DNA of 64,000 nucleotides from contig CAZQRW010000002.1 in the NCBI GenBank assembly GCA_964596115.1, positions 15,896 through 79,895 of the forward strand, read 5' to 3'. The position numbers and the translations under genes are program-made. This stretch comes from CAZQRW01 sp964596115. GTDB taxonomy: Bacteria > Hydrothermota > UBA3072 > B12-G15. Positions 33,548 to 42,493 of this stretch are shown here, one piece after another. The notes below the pieces were generated by a model. The model was given only the letters and a program-made list of their open reading frames with translations. It was not told the DNA's origin and made no database searches. The number at the start of each line of letters is the position of its first letter. The stretch's first letter is position 1.

Positions 33548-35629
33548 TTAATAATAGTATCTATAATGATAATATCCATACTCTTTCCTAACATTTACCT
33601 TATTCATTACAAAACCGGATGCTTGAATATTAAGATTCTTTAAAACGGTTTTTAACCTCTCAAGGGATTGTCTTCTTGTTTCACCATAGGCGGTAACAAA
33701 AAGGAGACCATCCACTATTTTTGAAAGAACAGTTGCATCAGACACACTTAAAAAAGGTGGTGAATCAAGGATAATAATATCATACTTCTGTTTCCAGCTT
33801 TCTAACAATTTCTCCATTTTTTTTGAATCGAGTAGCTCAGCAGGATTCGGTGGAAGTGTCCCAGCAGTTATAACATCAACACCATCAATATTATGAATGA
33901 TATCTTTTATAGAATTCCCTGTAATTATATCAGAAAGCCCTGGAGAAAGTTCTACATTAAAGAAGTTATGAATTGCAGGTTTTCTCATATCTGAGTCGAC
34001 TAACAACACCTTCTTATTAGCAAAATAAAATGAATATGCAAGATTAACTGAAACCATACTTTTACCTTCTCCCTCGCCTGGGCTGGTGATAAGGATTGTT
34101 TTTAAAGGCTTATCAGCACTTGAAAGGGTCAAATTTGTCCGTAGCATTCTAAATGATTCCGTTTCTGTAGAATTTGGTTGCTCTTTAAAAAGAAGAAGAC
34201 ATTTCCTGGTTGATTTACCATTTATTTTGGGAATTATAGCAAGTCCAGGAATGCCAAGAATTCTTGAAGCCTCATCCTCCGATTTTACACTCATATCCAA
34301 ATAATCTATAAATATTGTCATACCTATACCAAGCAAAATACCAAGAAAAAGGAAAATTATTACATTCCTCATTTTTACACTCTTAAGTGGAATATTTGAA
34401 AATGCAGCCCTATCAAGAATTGTAACATCGCCAATTTCGCTTGCCTCAGAAATCCGCGCTTCTTCAGATTTTTCGAGGAGCATCATATATATTTTTTTAT
34501 TCGCGTCTCTCTCCCTCTCCAATCTTGCAAGTTTCACCTCCTGGTCAGGCACAGCCTCCATTTTTCTCTCGTACTCCTGGACAATTCTCTTATAGGCATT
34601 TTCCTTCGCCCTCGCAACCATCACTTCAACCTTCAATTCAAGGGATCTCGAAAACAGGGTTTGAATCTCGGGAAAATCTGCCATTGAACCTGAAGAAAGC
34701 AGTTCAGAAAGCTTCTGTCTTAGCTCATTTGCTGTTCTTTTTATATCACCTTCTAAATCAGTGATCCTACTATCTTTTTTGTCAACACCCTGAATGATTA
34801 AATCGGCTTTTTTATTTTCTAGATATGTAAGTCTATCCCACAAATTCTGTACCTGTGGAGCATCTGATCTTGTTTCAAATATTCTTTTTTGTTCATCATC
34901 AAGCCTAGAAACAGTCTCGGAAAGCCTCTTCTCAAGTACATTCCTATCTACCGTTGCCTCCCTATACTTAGCCTCAAAATCTGTTGTTTTATCTATTAAG
35001 GCATCTGTCTCCTGTGATGTACCAAGAATAAGGTGTTTTTTCTTATAATTCTTTAATGCTTCTTCAGATTTTCTTAAAGCCTCTTTCATAACACTTAGTT
35101 GTTCTTCTGCAAAATTCCTTAACTTCCTCGACTGGCGTTTTTTACTATCAATATCAAATCGCTGATATGCCTCAGCTATCTTATTGGGGAAATAGTAGCT
35201 TCTATATGGGTTTCTCTCGGTTGCAACGATTTTAATTATATTAGAATTCCTTATGGGCTCTATCGTTATGTTGTTTGATTTTATATCTCCGATAAGTCTA
35301 TCCATAACCTCTTTTTTATTTGAGAATTTTGCCTTCTCAAGCTCATCTGCTGTAAAACTTTCAGCAACCATTGACATAATTCTATTACTCTTAAGGAGTA
35401 ATGTATGATCGGTAACTTCACTTCCTATTTTACCGGTATACATAGGTTCAAAGAAGGATACATTTTGCTGCCTGATCAAGATAGAAGCGGAATTCCTATA
35501 GAGAGGAGGCGATTTAAAATAATATATAAGGGAAAAAATAACGGTTATTCCCAAGATAGAGTATAGTATCCAGCTTCTTCTTTTAATAATAAGTATATAC
35601 TGTTCTATTCCAATTTCGTCATCCTGCAT
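33548..35629 (-). CDS. Wzz-type chain-length regulator fused to BY-kinase
   Basis: 693 aa. N-terminal Wzz domain with a first transmembrane helix (about 17-37), a long coiled-coil periplasmic region (about 165-380) and a second helix (about 428-448). The cytoplasmic kinase has Walker A 'SPGEGEGKS', Walker A' 'VLLVDSDMRKP' and Walker B 'IIILDSPP'. The C-terminus is a tyrosine cluster (7 Tyr in the last 12 residues), the autophosphorylation tail of BY-kinases. It controls polysaccharide chain length/export. No glycosyltransferase or OPX protein is adjacent. No Shine-Dalgarno; a leaderless-type promoter precedes it. Confidence 0.93.
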   Translation of the reverse strand: MQDDEIGIEQYILIIKRRSWILYSILGITVIFSLIYYFKSPPLYRNSASILIRQQNVSFFEPMYTGKIGSEVTDHTLLLKSNRIMSMVAESFTADELEKAKFSNKKEVMDRLIGDIKSNNITIEPIRNSNIIKIVATERNPYRSYYFPNKIAEAYQRFDIDSKKRQSRKLRNFAEEQLSVMKEALRKSEEALKNYKKKHLILGTSQETDALIDKTTDFEAKYREATVDRNVLEKRLSETVSRLDDEQKRIFETRSDAPQVQNLWDRLTYLENKKADLIIQGVDKKDSRITDLEGDIKRTANELRQKLSELLSSGSMADFPEIQTLFSRSLELKVEVMVARAKENAYKRIVQEYERKMEAVPDQEVKLARLERERDANKKIYMMLLEKSEEARISEASEIGDVTILDRAAFSNIPLKSVKMRNVIIFLFLGILLGIGMTIFIDYLDMSVKSEDEASRILGIPGLAIIPKINGKSTRKCLLLFKEQPNSTETESFRMLRTNLTLSSADKPLKTILITSPGEGEGKSMVSVNLAYSFYFANKKVLLVDSDMRKPAIHNFFNVELSPGLSDIITGNSIKDIIHNIDGVDVITAGTLPPNPAELLDSKKMEKLLESWKQKYDIIILDSPPFLSVSDATVLSKIVDGLLFVTAYGETRRQSLERLKTVLKNLNIQASGFVMNKVNVRKEYGYYHYRYYY

Positions 35630-35635
35630 AAAAAC

Positions 35636-35663
35636 ATATTATTCACTTTACAAAAAAAGTCAA
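35636..35663 (-). promoter_or_regulatory. Leaderless-type promoter of the Wzz/BY-kinase gene
   Basis: Minus-strand TTGACT (35663-35658), a 16-bp spacer and TAATAT (35641-35636), then 6 bp to the ATG at 35629. The predicted transcript starts at the initiation codon. Confidence 0.55.
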
Positions 35664-35713
35664 TATAAAAAGAAATTTCAAATTAATTAAATACATTAGT
35701 GTCAAAATTTTAC

Positions 35714-35741
35714 TTGAAATATATTCTTTTGTTTGTAAAAT
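35714..35741 (+). promoter_or_regulatory. Promoter of the Fe-S protein operon
   Basis: TTGAAA (35714-35719), a 16-bp spacer and TAAAAT (35736-35741). The predicted start near 35748 leaves a leader of about 37 bases containing an AAGGA site before the ATG at 35785. Confidence 0.6.
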
Positions 35742-35784
35742 ACCCATATGTTTCTATGTACCATTGGGGTTAAAGGATTGCACA

Positions 35785-37098
35785 ATGACAGACTTGGTTA
35801 AACTCACACGAGAGGCTGGTATTGTTGGAGCAGGTGGAGCTGGTTTCCCCACATATGTTAAGATAAATTCCTATGTAGACACGTTTATTGCAAATTGCGC
35901 AGAGTGCGAACCCCTTCTTTATAAAGACAAAGAAATAATAAAAAATTTCACCCATAAGGTTATGGGGGCAATACAGAACGTCCTTGATGCAACAGGTGCG
36001 AAAAAAGGCTTTATCGCTGTAAAGAAAAAATATTCTAATTTGTTCTTTAAAATAAAGGGCGCAATAAATGACGAAAGAATAAGTATTTACGGCCTTGATG
36101 ATTACTATCCTGCAGGGGATGAGGTAGAACTTGTCTATGAAATAACAGGAAAGGTAATAAATGAAGGGGATATTCCTCTTTCAGTTGGGGTACTTGTTCA
36201 TAATATAGAAACATTATACAATATTTCATTGGCTTTAGAAGGGAAACCAGTAATTAAAAAGTTTTTAACAATCAATGGATGTATCAAGGAACCCTTTACG
36301 GCATCCTTCTCTATTGGAACACCAATTTACCAAATTGTTAAATCCGCCCAACCATCTACTCAGCACTTCTCCATCATCGAAGGAGGTCCGATGATGGGTA
36401 GCATTGTAGAAGATGAAAGGGAACCTGTAAAAAAAACAACTTCTGGTATTATCGTTCTTCCAGAAGATCACCCTCTAATAAAAAAGAAAAAAATAACAAC
36501 GGGCCAAATTGAAAAAATAGTACAATACTGTACCAATTGCACGAGATGTACCGATCTTTGCCCAAGACATCTTTTGGGTCAACATATTGAACCTCATAAG
36601 ATAATGAGAAATGTAGGTTATAGGATTGAGGATAGGGCAATAATGGTAGAGGCATACAACTGCTGTCAATGTGCAATTTGTGAAAATTTTGCCTGCCCTG
36701 TGGAACTACCACCTATGTCTTTAATAAAGGAGATTGTAGAATTTCTTAAAAATAAGGGGATCCCACCTAAAATCTCTATTCCTGGGCAGGTAGATGTAGA
36801 AAAAGAAGGAAGAAGGATTCCTTTTTCAAGGCTAGTCCAGAGGCTTGGTATTGAGCAATATAACCTCTCGGCTTCACTCAGAAAAGTAGAACTCAATACG
36901 GATGAGTATACAATTCTTCTAAAACAGCACATTGGAGTACCCGCTTCGCCCATCGTAGAGAAAGGTGAAAAGGTGAAAAGAGGTCAAAAAATCGGTGACG
37001 TGCCTGAGACTGAGATGGGTGTCCCCATACATTCTCCAATAAATGGAACTATCAACTTTGTGGACGACAAAAAAATCATAGTCAGGAGAGGGGATTGA
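35785..37098 (+). CDS. PduS/RnfC-like iron-sulfur flavoprotein-type oxidoreductase
   Basis: The start at 35785 has AAAGGA 7 bp upstream; a TTG at 35764 has none. 437 aa. The N-terminus 'GIVGAGGAGFPTYVKI' and 'NCAECEPLLYKDKE' is the RnfC/NuoF-like core, followed by an SLBB-like segment. Two 4Fe-4S motifs follow: 'CTNCTRCTDLCP' (about residues 253-264) and 'CCQCAICENFACP' (about 293-305). A C-terminal barrel-sandwich domain ('EKVKRGQKIGD', 'SPINGTINFV') sits where PduS has it, rather than N-terminal as in RnfC. Rnf partners are absent, so it may be a stand-alone electron-transfer protein or cobalamin reductase-like. Confidence 0.83.
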   Translation: MTDLVKLTREAGIVGAGGAGFPTYVKINSYVDTFIANCAECEPLLYKDKEIIKNFTHKVMGAIQNVLDATGAKKGFIAVKKKYSNLFFKIKGAINDERISIYGLDDYYPAGDEVELVYEITGKVINEGDIPLSVGVLVHNIETLYNISLALEGKPVIKKFLTINGCIKEPFTASFSIGTPIYQIVKSAQPSTQHFSIIEGGPMMGSIVEDEREPVKKTTSGIIVLPEDHPLIKKKKITTGQIEKIVQYCTNCTRCTDLCPRHLLGQHIEPHKIMRNVGYRIEDRAIMVEAYNCCQCAICENFACPVELPPMSLIKEIVEFLKNKGIPPKISIPGQVDVEKEGRRIPFSRLVQRLGIEQYNLSASLRKVELNTDEYTILLKQHIGVPASPIVEKGEKVKRGQKIGDVPETEMGVPIHSPINGTINFVDDKKIIVRRGD

Positions 37099-37265
37099 AG
37101 GGTTGGTTAGATTCGATGGTCAGGCCTGAAGGTGCAAGATTTGTTTTAAATCGTTTGAGGGCAAAGAAAAAATTAGTCATTGTTGAGGGTGATAATCGTA
37201 TACTAACATTTAGAAAAATGTTGAAAGCTGTAAAATTTCTAAAAAGGGATTCCCCCCATGGGTAA
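37095..37265 (+). CDS. Small basic protein, 56 codons, overlapping both neighbours
   Basis: TTG at 37095 overlaps the stop of the Fe-S gene, with AGGAGAGG about 6 bp upstream, and the TAA (37263-37265) overlaps the next ATG (37258). The protein is Lys/Arg-rich ('LNRLRAKKKLVIVEGDNRI' then 'LTFRKMLKAVKFLKRD') with no membrane segment. Tight packing in an operon of overlapping genes supports translation; no family is recognised. It could instead be an untranslated spacer. Confidence 0.5.
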   Translation: MKGWLDSMVRPEGARFVLNRLRAKKKLVIVEGDNRILTFRKMLKAVKFLKRDSPHG

Positions 37266-38292
37266 ACTCAGTAATAATGTTAAAAGAGGAGTAAGGTTAT
37301 TTTTAATCATATTAATCATCACTATTACATTACTACTTGTTTTCACGGTATCAAGACAAACCTGGGGTGCAATAAAAAAGATGAGCTTTGTATATCTTAT
37401 TATTGCCCTTGTACTGTGGTTTTTATATGTACTCTTTGATGGTATAAGACTCCAGATAATAATTCACGGCATAACAGGAAGATGGATAAATCTTGTGACA
37501 TCCCTTGAGGTCATTCTTACCGGTTCATTTATGGCAGCAGTAACACCCTTCCAGACTGGCGGGCTTCCTGTACAGCTCTATATTCTATACAAAAATAAAA
37601 TTTCTCTTGGAAAAGGAACCCTGGCTCTCTTTTTAAGAGGAATTTTTTATGCACTTTTTATCATAACTCTAATTCCTTTTTTGATACCCCTATACAGATC
37701 ACAGGTTGAACAAGGTTCAATGAAACTCTTGCTAACATATAGTATTATTATATACAGTGTAATTATTATTGGATTTTTTGTCATTATATTAAAACCAAGA
37801 ATTATTAAAAGGGGCCTCCTCAAAATATTCTACAGAAGAAAAAAGAAAACAAGGGTTGTAAGATTTATAGGAAAAACATTTAGTGAAATTGAAGAGATGC
37901 GTAAGGAATTCTGGAGATTTACATCAAAGAAAGGGCTTCATTCCCTGGGGGCTTATATATTCACTTTTCTTAGTTCCATACCATACTATTCTATTGCACC
38001 TCTAATCCTCTACGGTCTTGGGATAAAAGTTCATTTCTTTTCAGTATTTTTCTTACAGGTATTTTTAATTCTTTTCACATTCTTTTTCCCTACTCCTGGT
38101 GGTACTGGAGCAGTAGAAGGTGGTTTTGCAGCGTTATTTGCTACTGTTGCACCGAGATACATACTCGGTGTGTATACACTGATCTGGAGATTTTTTACAT
38201 CATATATAACTGCAATAATAGGAGGATTCTTTACTTTGAAGATTCTCAAATTAGGAGAAATCGATTTTGAACGAGAGGAAAAAAATAAATAA
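37258..38292 (+). CDS. Flippase-like membrane protein (UPF0104/AglD, LPG-synthase TM family)
   Basis: 344 aa, about eight transmembrane helices. Family motifs: 'GSFMAAVTPFQTGGLPVQLYILYKN' (the conserved TPFQ-GG-P segment) and 'FFPTPGGTGAVEGGFAALF' (PTPGGxGxxE). These match the membrane part of lysylphosphatidylglycerol synthases and stand-alone flippase-like proteins, without a catalytic domain. A lipid or lipid-linked sugar translocation role is inferred. A closely related gene overlaps it by 26 bp. Confidence 0.85.
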   Translation: MGKLSNNVKRGVRLFLIILIITITLLLVFTVSRQTWGAIKKMSFVYLIIALVLWFLYVLFDGIRLQIIIHGITGRWINLVTSLEVILTGSFMAAVTPFQTGGLPVQLYILYKNKISLGKGTLALFLRGIFYALFIITLIPFLIPLYRSQVEQGSMKLLLTYSIIIYSVIIIGFFVIILKPRIIKRGLLKIFYRRKKKTRVVRFIGKTFSEIEEMRKEFWRFTSKKGLHSLGAYIFTFLSSIPYYSIAPLILYGLGIKVHFFSVFFLQVFLILFTFFFPTPGGTGAVEGGFAALFATVAPRYILGVYTLIWRFFTSYITAIIGGFFTLKILKLGEIDFEREEKNK

Positions 38293-39226
38293 ATACGTAA
38301 GAACATTCTTTTTTATATCATTTATTTCAATAACAATTGTACTCATACTTACCTCAAGTAAAAAAACATTCTTTTCCATAAGATTAATATCTTTTTCGTA
38401 CTTCTTCTATGCTCTTTTAACCACTTCCTTGAGATATCTCTTTGACATCCTCAGAACCCAGACCATCGTTAACGCTATGGGGAAAAGGATAAATTTTAGT
38501 ACTGCATTTACCTTCATATTTGGAGGTCAATTTCTTGGGGGGATTACTCCTTTCCAAGCAGGAGGAATTCCCTTACAACTATGGATATTAAAAAGGAAGA
38601 ATTTAGATTATGCTGAAGGTACAGCCACAATTTTCTTAAGAGGATTACTCTCTGCTCTTATTTTTCCTTTCCTACTTCCGTTTGTATATCAATATGGAAA
38701 AAATATTAAAAGTGACATATTTAGGGGATTACTTTTCTATATAATAATATTTTATGGGGTTGTACTACTTGTCGTTTTATTGTCCATAATCTTCACAGGC
38801 TTTTTTAAAAAAATTCTCCCAATAAAATTTGTAAATGGCGTTCAGAATTTCAAAAATGTCTTTACCAGCAAACTTAGAAAGCATCCTATACCGATATTAA
38901 TCTCCTTTATCTTTACAATTCTATCGTTGGGTTTTTATTTTTTCACTGCCCCATTACTACTAAAAGGGTTAGGGCTAAAAGTCTCTCTTATTAAAGTTGC
39001 AATACTTCAGGTGGTACTCACGTATGGGTTAAATTTTACTCCTTCACCGGGTGCAAGTGGATTTGCAGAAGCTGGTGCCTTAGGTATATTTTCTGTTGTT
39101 TGCCCAAAGGAATTACTTGGAATATACGTCGTATTATGGCGTTTTTTAACAGGCTATCTCGGAATAATTGTAGGAGGTATTGTCTCAAGCAAAATCACAT
39201 ATCCAGAAACCTCTTTGCATCATTAA
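38267..39226 (+). CDS. Second flippase-like membrane protein (UPF0104 family)
   Basis: 319 aa, about eight transmembrane helices; tandem paralogue of the upstream gene with the same motifs 'GGQFLGGITPFQAGGIPLQLWIL' and 'NFTPSPGASGFAEAGALGIF'. The Glu in the second motif is preserved. The frame allows a start up to 26 bp inside the upstream gene. Its 3' end overlaps that of the convergent DUF72 gene by 32 bp. Two tandem divergent copies suggest a heteromer or two related lipid substrates (inference). Confidence 0.83.
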   Translation: MNERKKINKYVRTFFFISFISITIVLILTSSKKTFFSIRLISFSYFFYALLTTSLRYLFDILRTQTIVNAMGKRINFSTAFTFIFGGQFLGGITPFQAGGIPLQLWILKRKNLDYAEGTATIFLRGLLSALIFPFLLPFVYQYGKNIKSDIFRGLLFYIIIFYGVVLLVVLLSIIFTGFFKKILPIKFVNGVQNFKNVFTSKLRKHPIPILISFIFTILSLGFYFFTAPLLLKGLGLKVSLIKVAILQVVLTYGLNFTPSPGASGFAEAGALGIFSVVCPKELLGIYVVLWRFLTGYLGIIVGGIVSSKITYPETSLHH

Positions 39227-39875
39227 GCATATTAATATTATTGAACATTATATAACCGTTACTTCGTTTGAACCTTTTTATTTTTTGGAAATCCTCATTA
39301 GAAAATTTATACCTGTATCCTCCAATCCCATGAAGCCTGAAATATACAAAATCTTCATTAAAAGGCACTCTATTAAAGGGATCAACTACATCTACAAGAT
39401 TTAGAACAGATTTTAACTTCTTTAATAATATAGGGTCCCATTCCCCTCGCTCTTCCCATCCAAGGTTTAAATCCTCCCTATCAATTTTTTGAAAGAAGTT
39501 TTCCAGATTTCTGATATTTTCTTCTGTCCCTAAAAATGAAGGTGGCGTTTGGAATACTATGAACTTCACTTTTAAAATTTTTGCAGCCAATTTTGTACTT
39601 TTCCATCCTTCCCATACAGAGGATGAATCCCTAAAATATCCTGCATTTGTGTATTCACCTCTTGACCTCCTATAAGTAGGAGAACTTTCTGGATGTGAAA
39701 TCAGTTGGGATGCCTTTAGTGTAAACTCAAATTCTTCAGGCGCTTCTGCTCTCCATTTTGTGAGAGTCTTTTCAGAAACTAAATTATAGAATGTTTTTTG
39801 AATTTCTACTACTTTGAAGATTTTGTAATACTTTTCTTTCCCCACAGGAAAACCACAACATCCAATCTTTACCAT
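39195..39875 (-). CDS. DUF72 (YecE-like) protein
   Basis: 226 aa TIM-barrel-like protein. Hallmarks: 'KIGCCGFPVGKEKYY', 'VEIQKTFYNLVSEKTLTKWR', 'FEFTLKASQLISHP', 'FIVFQTPPSF', 'YFRLHGIGGYRYKFS'. It is shorter at its N-terminus than the E. coli-type YecE. Molecular function is unknown for the family. It is the last gene of the DUF5362-aldolase-Mut7C-SpoIID-DUF72 operon, overlapping the SpoIID gene by 7 bp. Confidence 0.88.
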   Translation of the reverse strand: MVKIGCCGFPVGKEKYYKIFKVVEIQKTFYNLVSEKTLTKWRAEAPEEFEFTLKASQLISHPESSPTYRRSRGEYTNAGYFRDSSSVWEGWKSTKLAAKILKVKFIVFQTPPSFLGTEENIRNLENFFQKIDREDLNLGWEERGEWDPILLKKLKSVLNLVDVVDPFNRVPFNEDFVYFRLHGIGGYRYKFSNEDFQKIKRFKRSNGYIMFNNINMLNDAKRFLDM

Positions 39876-41050
39876 AATTTTTTAAAAGAAACACCTCTAT
39901 AATAATGTTTCATAATTTTATCGTATGTATAACCCTCCCTTGCCATTTCCATTGCTCCATATTGACACATCCCCACTCCATGCCCATATCCATGCCCACT
40001 CACTACTATTTTATCCCCTCGGACTTCCATTGAAAAAAGTAAACTTTTTAGAGACACACCATCCTTTGGGAAAAGACTTCTTATCCTATCCCTTTCTATT
40101 TTAAACTTACCCCTATCTGTTCCTACCTCGACTATCCTTACCCTCCCACTCCTCGTTCTCTTTGAAATCTTTACGTAGTTAACTCTATTAACTTCCTTAC
40201 CAAATATCTCTTTTATTCTCATTTTTACTGTATCAAAAAATTCCTTCCTATCAAAAACTACTCTCCAGTTGAAATGGGGGGAAAACCTGCAGAATGGTTT
40301 CCCAAACCTTCCATCATATACAGATCTCAGATATGGTACAGGTTTACTATTCCATACATCCTCGTTGTTTTCAGTTCTCCCTCCACAGGTAGAAGAGTAT
40401 CTTGCATCTATAGGCCGTCCTCTATATGTAGGCACCACACCCCTCGTTTCCTCTACTGCTCTATTGGTAATATCAGTTTCTTTTCTCATTCCTCCATACA
40501 CTTGATGAGCAATTGTATTCCCCAGATCATACGGCATATTTCTTTTCATAGATCTTAGGGCATATGATCTCGATGCAACTGCCTGTGCCTTCAATGCCTC
40601 AATCATCCTTTCAGGAAGCCTCCCCATCTCAAAGGGAACAACACCTTTCAAATATTCTTCAATTGGAAGGTAGTTTACTATAAGTATATCATCTTTGTAT
40701 TTAACAATCTTTATAAATCCTCTATAGGGACTGCCATTTAAATATATATAACCCCTTTCAAGTGGAAAAAAAACGACGGGAAATCCTTTTTCTTTTATGA
40801 TTTTGTTTTTCGCAACCCATATTTTAAAGGGATTAAAGGTCACCCGCACTTCACCCGCAAACACACCTTCCTTTTTCCCAATGACAATTTTTGTGCCAAC
40901 ATCGGATGATATAGTTATTCGTGCAGGGTCTTTAATAATCAGGATTCTAACAGTAGGTTCTTTATGAAAAACCAGGTTTCTTCGCGTTACTAACGGCATA
41001 CAGGATGAAAACGCTAAAAGAATTATAAGAGATACAAGGGTTTTCCTCAT
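39869..41050 (-). CDS. SpoIID/LytB-domain lipoprotein
   Basis: 393 aa. Lipobox near residue 17 (Phe-Ser-Ser-Cys) suggests lipidation. The SpoIID domain (about 130-390) has 'YLKGVVPFEMGRLPERMIEALKAQAVASRSYAL' with catalytic-type Glu, 'YSSTCGGRTENNEDVW' and 'GHGYGHGVGMCQYGAMEMA', all features of SpoIID-type lytic transglycosylases that cut denuded glycan strands. In a diderm without sporulation genes here, a role in peptidoglycan remodelling is likely. Overlaps the Mut7-C gene by 4 bp. Confidence 0.9.
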   Translation of the reverse strand: MRKTLVSLIILLAFSSCMPLVTRRNLVFHKEPTVRILIIKDPARITISSDVGTKIVIGKKEGVFAGEVRVTFNPFKIWVAKNKIIKEKGFPVVFFPLERGYIYLNGSPYRGFIKIVKYKDDILIVNYLPIEEYLKGVVPFEMGRLPERMIEALKAQAVASRSYALRSMKRNMPYDLGNTIAHQVYGGMRKETDITNRAVEETRGVVPTYRGRPIDARYSSTCGGRTENNEDVWNSKPVPYLRSVYDGRFGKPFCRFSPHFNWRVVFDRKEFFDTVKMRIKEIFGKEVNRVNYVKISKRTRSGRVRIVEVGTDRGKFKIERDRIRSLFPKDGVSLKSLLFSMEVRGDKIVVSGHGYGHGVGMCQYGAMEMAREGYTYDKIMKHYYRGVSFKKLW

Positions 41051-41478
41051 CCAATATCCTTCAGAAATTCTTCCATAAGTTTAATGTGGCTACCTCTCCA
41101 GTAAACTTTATTGCATTTTGGGCATAAGTAAAAAATCTTATGTGTCCGAAATGTATAACGAGGCACCATATCCTTTACCCTCTCTTTTGGCACTTTCTCA
41201 AGGGCTGTATTACAAAGGCTGCATCTTGAAAATTTTCTCTCACCTGAATAGTTTTTTGCTACTTCTTTTATTTGTTCTTTTATATTTTCAGAACGTATTA
41301 GAAACACACCTCTATCTTTTTTTAATCTCTTATTCCTGGTAAGTATTATTCTCCCCTCATTATCAGCTTTCAGAATTAACCTATTATTATCGGTATCCTT
41401 AAAATAAAGCGTGTCATAACCAAGTAATCGCATCCAACGCGCAAGTCTACCGAGCATAAAGTCACAAATGAATTTCAT
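41047..41478 (-). CDS. Mut7-C RNase domain protein
   Basis: 143 aa. N-terminal PIN-like Mut7-C: 'FICDFMLGRLARWMRLLGYDTLYFKD' with conserved Asp, then 'NEGRIILTRNKRL'. The C-terminal zinc ribbon has two CxxC pairs ('CSLCNTALEKVP' and 'YLCPKCNKVYW'). Family members are predicted ribonucleases; activity is inferred. It abuts the aldolase gene and overlaps the SpoIID gene. Confidence 0.9.
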   Translation of the reverse strand: MKFICDFMLGRLARWMRLLGYDTLYFKDTDNNRLILKADNEGRIILTRNKRLKKDRGVFLIRSENIKEQIKEVAKNYSGERKFSRCSLCNTALEKVPKERVKDMVPRYTFRTHKIFYLCPKCNKVYWRGSHIKLMEEFLKDIG

Positions 41479-42111
41479 TCATTTAAGGCCCCAATTTTTC
41501 AAAAGCTTCTCTACCTCTTCTTGGGGAATAGGTTTTGCACCTCCAAGGAGTCTTGAAATGAACATAACCTTTGCAAGATACTCAACCCTTTCAGCACGAT
41601 AAAATGCCTCTTCAAGGCTTTTACCTATTGCCAAGGCCCCATGATTTGCCAGAAGAATCGAATTGTGATCTTTTATATAACCAGCGATTGAACGTGGCAC
41701 ATCTTCCGTTGAAGGGGTAGCGTATGGACTAACAGGAACATGCCCATTGGACAAAACTGCCTCAGACACAACAGGCTCAAGAGGTATATGTGAGACTGCA
41801 AAAGCTGATGCATAAGGAGAATGCGTATGAATTATACCAAACACATCCTTCCTTTTTTTATAAACCTCTATATGCATTCTGTATTCGCTTGAAGGATTGT
41901 GAGAACCCGATATTTTTTTCCCTTCGATGTTTATTTTTACAAGAGAATCAATAGTAAGTCTACCTTTCGGAAGACCAGTTGGTGTTATAAGAATATTCCC
42001 ATCTGAAAGTTTCGCGCTTAAATTTCCATCAGTAGCAACGACAAGGCCCCTCTCCTCTAAAAGCTTTCCGAAAAAAATGATGTCCTGCCTTAACTGGTAT
42101 TCACTTCTCAG
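41479..42111 (-). CDS. Class II aldolase/adducin family protein, probable CTG start
   Basis: From the first ATG (41877) only 132 aa remain, but the frame continues upstream with clear family sequence ('ERGLVVATDGNLSAKL', 'ILITPTGLPKGRLT', 'SGSHNPSSEYRMHIEVY'). The first possible initiator after the in-frame stop is CTG at 42111, with GGGGAGG 6 bp before it, overlapping the DUF5362 stop as CTGA. That gives 210 aa, the normal size. Metal ligands: His pair in 'IIHTHSPYA' and His in 'LLANHGALAIG'; catalytic Glu in 'SEAVL'. It probably acts on a sugar phosphate such as fuculose- or ribulose-phosphate. Confidence 0.85.
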   Translation of the reverse strand: MRSEYQLRQDIIFFGKLLEERGLVVATDGNLSAKLSDGNILITPTGLPKGRLTIDSLVKINIEGKKISGSHNPSSEYRMHIEVYKKRKDVFGIIHTHSPYASAFAVSHIPLEPVVSEAVLSNGHVPVSPYATPSTEDVPRSIAGYIKDHNSILLANHGALAIGKSLEEAFYRAERVEYLAKVMFISRLLGGAKPIPQEEVEKLLKNWGLK

Positions 42112-42470
42112 TATAAACCTCCCCTCATCATATGGGAGAAACTTGTAACTCCAATTGTGAAAAGTGCAATAATGATAAATGCAATACCCAATATAAGTAA
42201 AATCCCTTGAATAACAAAGTATACTCTGAATGCCTTCAACGATTGGAGAAGACCGTTTGGATCTTCCTTATCAACAATCTCGAGACCGTTGGCAGCCCTA
42301 ATCAAAAGTACTCCCTGCCATATTGGAAGCCAGGCAATAATAATACCCCAGATACTGAATACTGAAATTGCGCCAAGAACAATTGTTGTTATACCAAGAA
42401 ATCTTATCCACCCTTTCATTAGTTGGGAAGTAATTTTTACCTCTTCAAACACCTTCTCATCTATTTCCAT
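42108..42470 (-). CDS. DUF5362-like membrane protein
   Basis: 120 aa with two hydrophobic hairpins (about residues 20-55 and 80-110) and a soluble segment ('AANGLEIVDKEDPNGLLQSLKAF') between them. Matches the general form of DUF5362 proteins; function unknown. AAAGGAGG lies 6 bp before the ATG and a good promoter precedes it, making it the first gene of the operon. Its stop overlaps the aldolase start. Confidence 0.7.
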   Translation of the reverse strand: MEIDEKVFEEVKITSQLMKGWIRFLGITTIVLGAISVFSIWGIIIAWLPIWQGVLLIRAANGLEIVDKEDPNGLLQSLKAFRVYFVIQGILLILGIAFIIIALFTIGVTSFSHMMRGGLY

Positions 42471-42493
42471 TTTACCTCCTTTTTTCTCTGTAT

